Both the position numbers and the translations under genes were made by a program. DNA of 64,000 nucleotides from Phytophthora quininea (lineage: Eukaryota > Oomycota > Peronosporomycetes > Peronosporales > Peronosporaceae). The notes under the pieces were generated by a model. The model had not been told where the DNA came from, ran no database searches, and saw only the letters and a program-made list of their open reading frames with translations. Below are positions 45,301 to 58,817 of this stretch, piece by piece (position 1 is the stretch's first letter; every line of letters begins with the position of its first letter). The DNA is taken from the NCBI GenBank assembly GCA_011947345.1, contig JAAVTG010000531.1, forward strand, positions 372,001 to 436,000. The letters run 5' to 3'.

Positions 45301-48300
45301 CTACCAAGGCTGCAAATTATTTGTACAACGAAGTGGTGTCACATGCGTGTTCTACGAGGCCTCAATGGATGGCAAATCCATTCTATAGACAAGCTTTAAA
45401 GCGTGGCGTTGTCGCCCAACTCCCAGTGCCAATACTGAATGTGTGCATTCAGGCACTGATGATTTTGTGTCGTGACGAGCCTGGCGACTTAGAGCAAGAA
45501 GGAAAATTAGTTGCCACGTCGGATTTGGATGCTCACCCGCTGGCATCGAGACAAATCAAAGCTTTGGAAGATTGTCGTAAAATCTCCATCGCCGTCGAAA
45601 TTGCCAGTGCAACAGATAACCTTGAAGCTATTCGTGCACTATGCTTCAAGGGGTACCGGTTGTTGCTTCCTCTGCTGCACTTGAGAGGAAGTTGCGACGG
45701 TCTAACATTTGCCGGTTTGATGGCATTCTATCAGGTACGTTTTGTTGGCTGCAAAGCACGTCAACATCTCATTGACCACAGTATCGTTTGATTCCAGGCG
45801 CTTCAAGCGATTTCTAACGACAAATGGGATGTTGATACCCGCAGTATCTCTGCCCGCATTGGATTCGAATTGTTTCGCATCGCCCAAGATGTCAATTCAG
45901 ATTTTACGAAGGTCACAATGCCGCTGCTTGAAAAACGACAACTCGAACATCTTCATTCTTCCAACGTCCCAAGCTGTGGCGAAGGCGATAGCTTGCGAGA
46001 AACCATGGCGCTGTTTAAACTGGCAAGCGCCATCCAGACTTCGGAAGCATCCAGCGATATTACTATATCGGCACCAGCAGCTGCAGTAGTAGCTTCACCT
46101 CGTGGTCCTCCACCAAAAGGGGCTACAGCATCAGCTCCAGCTAGGACAAAACCCAAAGTAACACACCGCAAGCCACACCACGGAATGATGCTGAACACGG
46201 CGAAACAGAAGGTAAATCACAGCGACTGGATGAACTGATTCAGTACATTGGAAACGATTTAGCGAAGATTTTTGCGGCTCTTGAGCAACGGTGTACATCA
46301 AATCGCCAGACAATCGAGTTTGCAACAAAGATCTGTGGGGTAGCTCTTCAAACAGGAACGAAAAACCTGGATCAAGTGGACAAGTTTCTGTCTTCTCTGA
46401 AAGTGACAGGATCAGCCAGCAACCATTTTCGAACGATACTCACTTCTATCAGCGGATATTCTCTTCTTCAAGATGTCGAACCAACTGCAGTTGAGGAATC
46501 ACAACATCATGAGGGCAGTCCATTTAGTGCACGAACGGGCGATCAGTCGGTTGTTAGTGGAGAGTTGGGCACGCCTGCGTCACCGATTGGCGATGAACCT
46601 GGACCTGATGACGATTACTTGTATCGGTGGTGCGGAGAACTCTTCTTCATTCAAGCCTCGCTGCTGGTAGGTTTCAAACTTTTTTCAATGTCTTGAAAAT
46701 CGCTCTATAATAATGTGTGAACGCATTGCAAATAGTATCAAAAGTTAGCTGTATGTTGCGCTGCCATCGAAGTAGTTGATGCGGCAAACGGTCCGACCAC
46801 TGAAGACTGCACTTACGATCTGCTCAACAACGACGAAAGCACAAGCGATTCGGCAACTCCAACTCAGACTACCACAGAAAATACTGGCAATTCCTCTGCC
46901 AACCCCCAAGACTTCCAAGTCGATACGGAATCAGATACCAACGCTGAGCCGAGTGATCACGAACAGCATGAAACTGAGGTGGATACTCTGTTCAGCCAAC
47001 TACTTGAGAAGACGGCAGGGGCTTGCAAATTGTTTCGACTCGTGAACTGTTGGCAGAGTCTCCAAGCAGCTGCACAGCAGCTCTGGAATGGAATCTGGGT
47101 CGCGTGGATGGCTCCGAGTCGTATTGGTACATCGCCAGCGAGGATGGTTCATTTTCTACCTGCGTCGACGCGTTATTGGATATGGTGGATATATCAATCC
47201 ATGGACAAGGTGTGATTGCATCCACGGCTGGAACTTTCACAGCGATGATCGCGTCAGCTACAGCCGCGCTCAATGTTGATCATATTTGGTTGACACAGTT
47301 CATGGCATATTCTTTGCGAGCATACTGTTCCTGTGAGGACTGGCCAAGTATCGTTCAAAAGGAGGCAGGTACTACTCGCTGTGCGGTGGAAGTACCGAAG
47401 GCACCCGATTCTCCGAGCAGAACTTCAGCATATTGATTTACGCACAGCAACAAATCCTGGACCAGCAGCAACAACTCCTCCAAACAACTGAGAAGGAACT
47501 GAGTGCCTTCATCACGGCGTTCCAGGAACAAGAATCCAAAAAGAAAAAGAAAAAATCACGTCTTGTGGTCGAGGAAGTCTTGTCACCTGAGGAAATTGAA
47601 TTCCGTGCTAGTAAGCAACAAATGGAGCAGCGAATCCAACAACTCGCCGCAGTGCGGAACCAGGAACGAAGCAAGCTGGCCAGCTTATCGCAGACATACG
47701 ACGATCTCGAGAAAGCGCTTAACAAAGGACACCAGGCACTGAACACGTGCCATGACCTAGTCAAGAAATACCGCCGTGCCAAGGAGAACCACGAGGACCG
47801 AGTTGCTCTTCAGCGACAAGTCATCGCTTCGTACAGCCGCTGTGTGGTTTTAGCGAGGCAAAAGCGACAAACACGCATTGTTTGTCAGGCACTTCACGAA
47901 GTTGGGGATTTCCATCTTGCGTGCAAAGATTCCAAATCTGCTACTAAGAGCTGGCTGGAATCGTTGGACAACGCCTTTAGTACACTTAACGTGGGGACGT
48001 GCTGGCGAGAAGTCATCACCCCAACGACAGACCATTTCCTCGATAGTTGTGCCACTAACACTAACAGTGACAAAATCGCTGGCGATGAATTGTGGATCGG
48101 CATGCTGAGTTGCAGCGCACTTGCGAAGCTGGTCATGCATTCCTCGGGTACAAATTTGCACAAAGCGATCGATTACGCTCTGATGGCAGCAGCGATCTTC
48201 ACACGCTTTTATGGATGTTCGCTGCCGCACCCCACAAAATGTTTCTTGTTTGGGTCTTACCGAGTGCTTGGGCAATTCTGGCCGGGACGAACTCTACTGG

Positions 48301-50977
48301 GAGACCCCGAACGAATTTCTTCTTTTCAATCGGACTCATGCTCATACTGGTCCCAGAAGTACTGCTGCAATATGAACATCAATACGCAGCAACCGCAATG
48401 CCAATTATTGCCAGCTACGAATACATCGCTGCCAGCTGCCTACAGGACGTGAACCATGTCGCCAACGCCAAGAGACTCCGAGTAGAGGCACTTGTTCAAT
48501 GCGGTCGCTTCCACGAAGCTTTCCTTGTGCTGATGGAGCTGCTTGAAGGTGGACTAATGCAGCCAAACAGTAGTGTTCTCGCCCCAAGCGCAAACTCGGT
48601 TGTCTTCCACGACGGGAAAGCGATCTTGGATGAGAGCAACAGTGCTGCAATAAATTGGTTGTCAACTTTCAATGTCGAACATACTCACGACAAGCTCAAA
48701 AACACTACCACAAGGCACTGGTGAAGCATATTCTAGTGGCGATTTTGCACTTCACAGTGGTGCTCGCAAGACATGAAAGCAGATACGACCGTGATACGGC
48801 AATCGTTCGTTCTGCTGCAAAGAAAATGGCGCAAAGCATGTTGTCGCTCCTAAAACCCAGCGAGACTTCGACGACGCCAGGAAATTCCACGGCAACTGAG
48901 ACCGAACAAACGTCACAGCCGAAGTCGTGGGAGGAACTCCAACTCCTTCGAGTTCGAGGCGATATCCTTCTCCAACTTGGTTTTCTGGCTTACTTTGAAG
49001 GCGAATGGGTCTTGTCCACGACGCACAGCTTGGAGGCACTCGACGAATACAACACAAGTCCTCTCGATTTCGGAGAACCGATACAGCTGGAGTTGGACCA
49101 GGAACTGAAATTCTCGCTTGTTGTTTCTCGAGGAACGTTTGTTGCCAAGTGTCGGTCGCAAATGATCGCCTGTCATATTGCTCGAGGACGTTATCATTCG
49201 GCAATTAGAGACGCCCAGCTCGCAATCGAGGAGAGCAAACGGAATGGCGAGGAGCATCTGCGACAACATCTTGAGCTACAGCGACTGCAGGCGGCCGTAT
49301 TTATTGGCGAACGCGAGACGGCGGAGACCCAACTTGCTATACTCAGACAAGATTTCTTGTCATGCCACACATCAAACTCACTCGCATACGTCCGAACATT
49401 GCAGGCTTTGAGCTGGCTGCTTCGGTCAAAAGCCCTTGTGTCATGTCATCCTCACCCTTTGGAGATTGTGTGTGAGCGATTAGCTGAGGCACAGCAAGTC
49501 TTGGATGATATCTTGGAGCACGATGGCTGGATGGGTGTGAGTGACCCCTTACCACCACAACTGCATGATAAAAGATTGAATATTTATCGCTCGGCAGTCC
49601 CCGAGTTCGTCCAAGTGCTTGCTGATTTGGCACAGGCACTACTCGAATGTCCTGTGAACTTGGATGTTGAGAGTTTCCAGACACGTTATACCAAAGCATT
49701 GAGATTCGTTGAAAACGGACTCCACGCACTTGAACACACGACGCAACGCATGGCAGCAACACGATCCCGGCTATTGCTGATGAAAGGAATCCTCCTTACC
49801 AAAACGTTGCAAGTGTCAACGCCTGAAGGGGTGACACTAAACCGTGACCAATTCGAAGAATGCGTCGAGGCATTCACTGGGTGTATCAAGATGGCGATCG
49901 AAGGTGGATACGATCGTCCTGTAGTTCGGCTTGCCCTGACCGAGCTTGTGGATCTCTTCGGACAAAAGCTGATCCCAGGCAACGAAGACGCACACGTTCA
50001 AGCAGCGTTCCACTATCTCAATCTCGCGTTGGTCGTGTGGAATCATGAGACTCTTGTGTTTGACACTCTTGAGTTGCAAAATGGCACAATCACTGCTGTG
50101 GAAAAACTCCCGGCTTCAGTTACCGCCGCAATTATTGCGCAGGTCGAAGCAAAAGAAGATGTCCCGGTTCCATCCACACCAGCATCAAAGCCTCCGGACA
50201 CAACGGCAATCGTCAACTATTTCGTGCGCTTGCTTCGAACACAGCATATTTTACCGGTCAGCTCGAATGCTCCTCAAGATACGAGTGCATTCCTGAACGT
50301 CTTTTGCTCCAACACCATTCGAGTTACGCTCGAACCGCATGTTTGATGGAGTTAACGCCAGTCCCATTCTCGGATCCAGAAATCCGTGCTGGACTAGTGT
50401 GCGCGCTCTGGGGCAAGACCTTGCTCCAGCATTCGCGTCAGTGCCTGGGAAATCTACTAGCAGTACATCCACGCAAAACAGCCATCAAACGCTTTATTTC
50501 ACCCTCGGCACGACACGAGTTTCTGTGATTGAGAACTCGCCAGGAGCAGAAAACCCCGATTCGAATGCCAGGATGGAGAGATTTGCATCGGCCCCGGTCC
50601 TCAGTAAACGATGTGGTGTAGATCGGCGACGCGTCCAACACCTGAAAGAGTCGTTGAGCAGGCTTCGGACACACATGGACGACGAGGAATCACTCATCAT
50701 CAGTCGCGACAATTTCCCAAACACCTTCCAATCCATCTTGCAAGATGTTCAAAAACTTTTCCGAGGAGAAAATGCCAGTGAAACCAACCTCCAGGGTCGT
50801 CAAAACGATGGATCCAACGTGGTATTTGTGGACGAGAACTTATATGACACGTTTGGGAACTTGATCACCGTTGCGTGCACTCATGAAACAGTTCAGTGCT
50901 TGGAACAACTATTTTCCAGGGGGACCAACGTCACCAACAACGAGCTCTGCTACTTCTTTCGGGATCTTCTGGATTAG
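42359..50977 (+). CDS. CFAP54: Cilia- and flagella-associated protein 54 (axonemal; frame-broken)
   Basis: CFAP54 is a structural protein of the axonemal central-pair apparatus. The span encodes about 2830 residues, close to the family's ~3000. Matching features: the N-terminal helical region (LVDRLMLFPVSQFNVLKKCE, FRAASTFFYDKILELD), and a central fibronectin-III-like segment with PVAPVIVSRSSSAIVLK, NETYVFAVAAFDKKHEMIS and IGDTSKPVAALNPLPLPL. Past the middle lies a coiled stretch (ILDQQQQLLQTTEKELSAF). The C-terminal part is TPR-like and helical. Introns are at 45735-45797 and 46667-46735. Eight frame changes (~42842, ~43030, ~46203, ~47027, ~47360, ~48310, ~48690 and two close together at ~50340-50420, the last pair counted as one region) all fit one missing base each. 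It ends 57 bp from convergent GCP3. Confidence 0.85.
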
Positions 50978-51034
50978 TGCAGCCATTCTCATCAACGTCA
51001 CGGCATTAATACCATTTCTATAATCCTATCCTTG

Positions 51035-54000
51035 TTACTCATCAGCGTCCACCTCTGGGGCGGTTTTCTTGTGATAATACTCATTGAAATCAAAGCGCGA
51101 CACCAGGAAGGGGAGGCTTTGAGAACTCCTATGCATACACAACAACAACAAATGAATAGATCACGTCAAGACCGATCCAGTCATTCATCCCGTACCGACT
51201 TGAAGATTCCTTGACAATGTCAAGAAGCCCCAGGAACTGATTATTGAAATCTTCTGCAATATCTTGAATCTGGCGTACGATTTTCGAATTGGGTCCGAAT
51301 GCACCTCGTTGCGTCTGTTCTTCTGAAATCCCCCAGGTTCCCTGTCATACCAACCAGATTGGTGAATCTAAGCACTGTGCATTAATAAAAATGACGACAC
51401 TCCAATACCTTTAACTCCTGGTGTTCCAGCATTTGCTGACGCATGTTCTCTTCGTGCACTTCCTTCAACGCTGTCGTGTATAGGTTTTCTTGCGCCTTAC
51501 AAAACTTAATAATCGTCGCAAAAATTAGCTTCAGATTCTTCAGAAGCTCCCTCGAGTCCTTCATCATGAATCCCTGTTCAAACAAAGATAGCAAATTAGT
51601 CGACACAAGCAGTATGCATCACTGCATTCACTCTCACATTCTTCTTGATGGAGGCTATGTACGAGGCATGGCTTTCAATGAGTTCATCCAAATCTTTCGC
51701 AGCGTTCAGCTCCTTTACTAGCCTGTGCCATGCAGTCTCCAGAACCTACAGATACCACACGATTAGTACTACGTTATACACCTGGATGTAAGGCCGACAA
51801 CAAACCTCAAACATCATATAATTGAGAAGGTTGGTCGTGAAGTGGATCATTTCTGACCGAAGGAGTTGGCATTTGTGCAAAATCGTCCCAATTCCAGGCA
51901 GTCGTCCCTACATCCATTCAACATAAGAGCACATTAGGTATTGTCTGATACTGCTGCAAGATAACATAATTTCACGTCACCTGAACCATATGACCAAGGT
52001 TCATATCCTTGGTCCATGATGCAGACAACGAGTGCTCGACACGCTTGAGCCGCCACAGAAAGTCGAAGATTTGCTGGTATTGAAGCATGGTAGAGGCAGG
52101 AATGACGCTGTTCACCGGCGCCTGCAAATTGTAATGCAAGCAAAAGATATCCCAACCAGTGTCGGCTGCAAACAGAATTGACCCGTCAGAATTACTCCCA
52201 CAGGCAAAGTCAGGCGATATGCACGTACCCGATGATGGTTGCAACAGTTCAACATCTAGACGCCCAAGGATATCAGCCGCCTACATCACGTAGCAAATAT
52301 GTTAGCTCCCAGCAGAAATTGATGCAAATGTCAGGCCGCAAATATTATCCAAGATGACATCTAACCTCAAACTTTGCGTTCGAAGCATTTAGGGCCGTTT
52401 CCAGCACGTTTGTGAGAGTATGACGATACACTTGCGTTCCTCGTTTCGACAGCTCAGGCCCCAAGAGATCCATCAAGTACTGGATGAAATCGCCCTGAGG
52501 TAACACCAGACAATCGATAGTGTAAGACAGTTACACCTCTCGACGGCTGAGCTGCAACACAATACCTGTCCAAGCAATAGGTAGCGTTTCAACGCTTGGC
52601 AATGACCGAGTAGCCGGAATTTCTCCATCAACGTGCGAATTAAGTACTCATTGGTTGACTTGGAAACCGTTTCAATCATTGATTCGAGACGTGTGAGCTC
52701 TGCAAAATGTGCTCCGTCGCCTTGGGCTTCCATTTCCATCATGGTAACTTCTTGTCCAGCGTCCATTACCCACTACAGTCATAGCAAGAAATACATATTA
52801 GCAAAACAAACGCGTATTGTGTGAATGATAAGGATACGGACATCAGCATTGCCGCAGCATTGACGAATAAAGTTGATACTCTTTCCAATAACAAGAATTT
52901 TCTTGGCGAGATCACTGTTTTCAATCAAATAACAGCACGGATCCGTAAGAATTATACGATTATAATTTGCAGGGCTCCACACGTACTGAGAAATGAATGT
53001 TGGCAGCATCTTTAAGTTGAGCGTATACTTCTTAGCCCAGAACTGGTCCTCGCTCACCATTGGATCCGCTACTACGAAAAATTCGCCCTAGGATAAGTAA
53101 AGTTAGTAGTTAATCAAAAATGAAGGTCGGGCAGACGAGGGCAAACGTCTTACATGCACATCTTCCAGTTCTCCTTCGAATACCCATCGCTTGATCATGC
53201 GAACAATTGGCGCCGCAATCCGTTTCATCACACTTTGGACGTATTGCGACACCGCTGGGTCGCCGTGCAAAACATGCGAATGAATACCAGATGCAAGAGC
53301 ACCACCACGAAGCCCTTCAACGCTGAAATAATTCACGTGATAATTAGTTGATGCTTGCAAGTAAGTCCTCGAAGATCGATAACTTACCTGTCAATCAGTC
53401 TCGCCATTAGCCGCATTCGATCGAGCGGATCTCGCGTCCACACCATCAGATTCCGCAAGGTAAGAGTGCTTACTCTTCGCTGGTTGGGCTGTTTCGTTTC
53501 CGCATCCTCGTCGATCTGAGCTGCCAACGCGGCAATCAGGCGGAAATAATCCGACAGTTCGATGTTCAGCACATGACAAAAGCTCTGTCCCACCTAAAAC
53601 ATCGAAATTAACGACCACAAAAATCAGCTATTGCAAAATCGCAAGATATTCGGCAAAAACAACCAACCAGGCCGAATGCTAACTCTCCACGGTGTTGCTT
53701 GATGTACTCTGAAATCTTGCGGTACAACCAACCCAAATCGCACAGCATGTGAATCAACTCGCGCGTGGCTATTAGCAGCCACGGTTAGTCATATCGTCCG
53801 AGACCAAATTTTCGAGCATTATACGTACGCGTCGGGACACTCACGCTCCGTGTGATCTGAAAGCGATCTGCCGCATCATCAAAGTACAGGTAATGCGACT
53901 CAATCGCTTGAAGCGCGTACAACACGTCCCGCAGCAAAACTTCCTCAGGGACGTCGAACGACGACCTCATTCCCACTCCATTGGGCGAGCCCGATATACT

Positions 54001-55022
54001 TGGTACGATCGCCGTTCCATGCGGTCGAGGACTGCTTGACTTCCCTTTGCTAGGCTTTGGGGCGATGCCCATTGCAAACTTGAATGAATCCTGCAGAGAG
54101 TCAATGTCCGTTGTCGCCTGGCTAGCAGGTGGTTCGGCCATATTTCGCCCATTAACATCCATTGACGCTGAGGACATCGACTGCGTCCGATGGTGTGCTC
54201 CCAACTCCCCACCCAAAGTCGAAACCGAGCTCTCGAGGCTTGTCGGTGTCGATCTGCGTCTCGGATAATGCTCCATGTTGACATCTGCCTGGGTATTTGC
54301 TACATCGTTATGCACAGGCGGTGGGATGCTGTCCATCAGCTGATACAGTAGCAATAACGCCTCACTGAAACACACAAATCACAAAATTGTCAGCACAATT
54401 GTACAGTATCAACCACAAAAAGATTTTACAGCTGCACATACGTCTTCTTGTCCAGGTTTTTGAACTTGACGAACCGCGAGTAGACCTCATTAAGCCGCAT
54501 AACTGTATCTTGTGCGTTGCTGTAAAACGCAGTGTCGCTTGCGATCTTCCGCTTGATCTGCTCCAGAACTGAAAACTACAGCATCCACGACTGTCAACAA
54601 TATACACTAGCGTAACCTAGCACAGATGAACCCACGGAATCTGTCTGAGTAACCCCTCCCATGGCGTCGTGCAGCTTCACCACCGTCCTTCTGGTCGTTA
54701 AGGCCGACGGCGCGCCGTGCACTTTGGTCAGCAGCTTGTCCACCAGCACGCTGATGTCTTTGGGGCTCTTGGACGACGCACTGCGGCGGGTACTCATGGA
54801 AACAGTCGAAGTGTAGTCCGACGTGGAGATTGGCGGTGGCACGGGCGCACTGGAGCCTCTGGCACGCGACAGGGACGCCGCCGCGCTGTTGCTGTCGCCG
54901 GAGCTCGTGTGCGATAGTCTGCTGCTTGTGCTGCCGCCCACCGAGCTGCTGTGCGCGCGCGAGGGCGGGCCCAGGCGCTCGGCGCGCCGCTTCAAGCGCG
55001 CAGCCTGGCGGTCCGTGTTCAT
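51035..55022 (-). CDS. GCP3: Gamma-tubulin complex component 3 (GCP3/Spc98)
   Basis: GCP3 is part of the gamma-tubulin small complex that nucleates microtubules at basal bodies and spindle poles. About fourteen exons with short introns are read from ATG 55022 to TAA 51037-51035. The N-terminus is Ser-rich (first exon to 54617), followed by [19 protein letters not shown]1-type blocks include [45 protein letters not shown] and [19 protein letters not shown]2-type blocks include [40 protein letters not shown] and [20 protein letters not shown]. The last exon is [20 protein letters not shown], matching the GCP3 C-terminus. These features favour GCP3 over GCP2. The start lies 5 bp from an inverted repeat (55027-55049) in the promoter shared with LARS. 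Confidence 0.85.
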
Positions 55023-55026
55023 CACG

Positions 55027-55049
55027 GGACCAAATTTGTGATTTGGTCC
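55027..55049. repeat. Inverted repeat between GCP3 and LARS start codons
   Basis: Perfect 9-bp arms GGACCAAAT (55027-55035) and ATTTGGTCC (55041-55049) flank a 5-bp spacer. It lies 5 bp upstream of the GCP3 ATG and 75 bp upstream of the LARS ATG, inside a 101 bp divergent promoter. It can act as a dimeric protein site or, in the GCP3 5' leader, as a short hairpin next to the start codon. The half-site GGACCAAA also occurs twice in the HIT/esterase promoter. Confidence 0.6.
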
Positions 55050-55123
55050 AGATTGCGCAATTTAGACTAATCAGGGTCTCACAACCTGTTTCGTTGGCTG
55101 GAGACCTTTCCCCGCCTTGGACG

Positions 55124-58100
55124 ATGGAGAACGTGACGGTCAAGATGGACGACGTGCAGCTCGAGGACGCGCCCGTGAAGAAGATGGCGCGCCGCGACCA
55201 CCTGATCGACATCGAGCAGCAGATCCTGGCGCGCTGGGACGCCGTCAAGCTCTTCGAGTCGGACCCGGAGCCCGGTCGCCCCAAGTACATGGTGACCTTC
55301 CCGTTCCCGTACATGAACGGCTACCTGCACGTGGGCCACCTGTTCACGCTGCTCAAGGTGGAGTTCGCATCGCGCTACCACCGTCTTAAGGGCGAGAACG
55401 TCATCTTCCCCTTCGCCTTCCACTGCACGGGCATGCCCATCCAGGCCGCCGCCAACAAGCTCAAGGCCGAGCTGGAGAAATACGGCTGCCCGCCCGACTT
55501 CAGCAAGGATCTGGAGGAGGACAAGAAGCCCAAGACGGCGGCCCACAGCGTGGAAGGCTCGGAGAACAAGGCGCACGGCAAGAAGTCCAAGGCCGCGGCC
55601 AAGTCAGGCGGCGTCGTGCACCAATACGACATCCTCAAGATCTCGCACGTGCCTGAGGACGAGATCCCCAAGTTCCATGACCCGCTCTACTGGCTCAAGT
55701 ACTTCCCGCCCCACGCCATCGCCGACCTCAAGCGCTTCGGCATGAACATTGACTGGCGTCGGTCCTTCATCACTACCGACGTCAACCCGTTCTATGACGC
55801 GTTCATCACGTGGCAGCTCAACAAGCTGAACGAGCGAGGACGTGTGGTGCGCGGCAAGCGCCCTAACGTGTACTCCATTCTGGACGGACAGAGCTGCGCC
55901 GACCACGACCGTGCCTCGGGTGAAGGCGTGGGCCCTCAGGAGTACACGCTGGCTAAGCTGCGTGTGCAGGAGCCGTTCCCGGAGAAGCTCGCCTCGCTGG
56001 CGGGCAAGAAGGTGTACCTGGCTGCGGCTACGCTGCGTCCGGAGACCCTGTACGGCCAGACGAACTGCTTCGTGCTGCCTGATGGCGACTACGGTGCGTT
56101 CCTCATCAACGACGACAACGACGTGTTCATCATGAGCCGCCGTGCAGCTCGCAACCTGGCCCACCAGGAGTACTCTCGTGTGTGGGGCAAGGAGGAGTGT
56201 CTGCTCGAGATGCCCGGCTGGGACCTGCTGGGACTGCCGCTCTCGTCGCCCAACGCGCCGTACAAAACGATCTACACGCTGCCGCTCCTTACCATCTCGA
56301 TGGGCAAGGGTACGGGTGTCGTGATGAGCGTGCCGTCGGACTCGCCCGATGACTACGCAGCCTTCCGCGACCTGAAGCAGAAGCCTGCGCTGCGTGAGAA
56401 GTTTGGCATCGAGGACCACATGGTGCTGCCCTTCGAGCCCGTGCCTATCATTGAGATCCCGGGTTTCGGTGACATGGCCGCCGAGAAGGTCTGCAACGAC
56501 CTGAAGATTGTGTCGCAGAACGATAAGGACAAGCTCGCGAAGGCCAAGGAGTTGGTGTACCTCAAGGGCTTCTACGAGGGTGTGCTGATTGTGGGCTCCC
56601 AGAAGGGTCAGAAGGTGTGCGACGCCAAGGCTGTCATGCGCCAAGAGCTGCTTGACTCTGGCGACGGCATTCCCTACTGGGAGCCGGAGTCGCTCGTGAT
56701 GTCTCGCAGTGGCGATGAGTGTGTGGTTGCCCACCTCGACCAATGGTACTTGACCTACGGCGCCGAGGACTGGAAAAACCGCGTGATGGAGCACATCAGC
56801 GACCCGGAGCGCTTCGATGCGTACAACCCGGTGGCTCTGGGCGAGTACAAGTCCACCCTGGGGTGGCTGAAGGAGTGGGCGCCGTGCCGTCAGTTCGGTC
56901 TTGGCACGCGTCTCCCTTGGGACCCGGAGTTCGTGGTGGAGTCGCTGTCGGACTCGACCATCTACATGGCGTACTACACGATTGCCCACCACCTGCAGGC
57001 CAACCTGAACGGCTCGGAGCTTGGTCCTCACGGTATTAAGCCCGAGCAGATGACCAAGGAAGTCTTCGACTACATTTTCCTGAAGGCATCGCCGCCGACC
57101 GAGTCCACGATTCCGCTGAATGTGCTGAAGCAGATGCGTGACGAGTTCGAGTACTGGTACCCGTTCGATGTGCGTGCATCCGGCAAGGACCTCATCCGCA
57201 ACCACTTGACGATGTGCCTGTACAACCACGCTGAGATTTGGCGTGATGACCCGTCCAAGTGGCCGCGTGGCTTCTTCACGAACGGCCACATCCAAGTGGA
57301 CGGCAAGAAGATGTCCAAATCCGTGGGTAACTTCCTTACGCTCAAGGACTGCGCGGCTGAGTTTGGTGCCGACGCCACGCGTTTCGCTTGCGCTGATGCC
57401 GGCGATGGAATGGACGATGCTAACTACGCCCTGGACACGTGCCGCATGGCCATCCTTCGCCTCACCACTGAGGAGGAGTGGATTAAGCGCGTTGTGGAGG
57501 ACAAGGCTTCGCTTCGCACGGGCGAGCTCAACTTCAACGACAAGGTGTTCCTGAACCAAATGAACAACCTCATCAACGTGACAGCGTCATTCTACGACCA
57601 TCTCCAGTGGCGTGAGGGACTGCACTCGGGTTTCTTCGAGTACCAGATCGCGCGCGACTCCTACCGCGACATTTGCAGCCGTGGTGAGGTGGCGATGCAC
57701 CACGATGTCATCATGCGCTTCGTTGAGTCGCAGCTTGTTATCTTCTCCCCATCTGCCCGCACTTCTGCGAGTACATGTGGACTGCCATTGGCAAGGAAGG
57801 CTTCGTGTCGGTGGCTGCGTGGCCCGAGACGAAGGAGGTGGACCACTCGCTTCTGCGTGCTGGCGACTTCCTGAACAAGGTGACTCGTAGCTTCCGCGAG
57901 GCTCTTCTTAAGAGCGGCAGCAAGAAGAAGGGCAAGAAGGGTGCTGCTCCGGCCGAGCCGGCCAAGAAGCCCACCCACGCTCAGGTCTACCTGACCACGG
58001 ACTTCCCGGAGTGGCAGGAGAAGGTGCTTGTGTTTATGGACAAGGTGTTTGATGAAGCGAAGAAGGAGTTCCCCGCGGACTTTATGAAGCAGCTCAAGGG

Positions 58101-58520
58101 AGAGATCACGAAGGACGCTTCGCTGAAGAAACTGACCAAGAATGTGATGCAGTTTGCTGCTTTCGTCAAGGCGGAGGCGGAGCTGCGCGGCCGTGAGGCT
58201 CTGGAGCTCAGGTACGCGATCTCTTTATGTCGCCAAGCCATCCCACGGTTGTCTGACGAATGTGTTTGTTTCATTTACAGGATGCCGTACGACCAGAAGG
58301 ATGTGCTTGCTCACAACAAGCTGTACCTGTGCCGGTCGCTCGAGCTCCAGGAGATTGAGGTAAGTCGCGTCTGGGATGGTGCTAAACGAATGGGTAGCTG
58401 ATGTTGATCTTGTGTATTGTGCAGTTCTACTATGTGGGCGAGGAGATCCCGAACCCGGACGCCAAGAAGATGGAGACGGCTTCGCCTGGCAAGCCCGCTA
58501 TCTTCCTGTATGCCCCGTAA
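55124..58520 (+). CDS. LARS1: Cytosolic leucyl-tRNA synthetase (one frame break)
   Basis: Charges tRNA-Leu with leucine in the cytosol. Exons 55124-58211, 58281-58359 and 58425-58520 give 1087 residues after one missing base near 57749 (CCCC run before the [10 protein letters not shown] block). The class-I signature HVGH is at 55328-55339 ([12 protein letters not shown]) and KMSKS at 57308-57322. Between them lies the CP1 editing domain of the eukaryotic/archaeal type. The start ATG 55124 opens [17 protein letters not shown], a short acidic leader before [15 protein letters not shown]. The C-terminus ([11 protein letters not shown]) is about 80 residues shorter than the human enzyme. The stop TAA overlaps a good donor (CCgtaagt), so a further exon cannot be excluded. 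Codon use is strongly GC-ending, as in highly expressed genes. Confidence 0.93.
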
Positions 58521-58817
58521 GTAGTTGTTGGCCTTGGACTCGCTTTCTTGTGTGCATTCAGCCGAGTAGAAGATCGGTGGAGTCGAGTGATCTCTCGGTT
58601 ATCCATCCGTGCTAGCTAGATAGACAGATGCCAAATTTGTGAACCATACACGTTCTCTTCTTTTACAGTGCATTGCGCCACAAGCAAGAGAGTGAAAACC
58701 GAATGGAATTACGACGATAACTACAGGAGCGGCAAGCTCCATCTTCTCTTTCCATCCATCGGGTCCTTTCCTAAGCTTCCTTTCCTTTCTCCTCAAGGCG
58801 CACAGGACGGGATATAT

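Noticed and set aside
55604..57559. 651-codon open frame antisense to LARS
   Set aside because: It is a shadow of strongly biased LARS codons, with no recognisable domain; the sense strand has both synthetase signatures.
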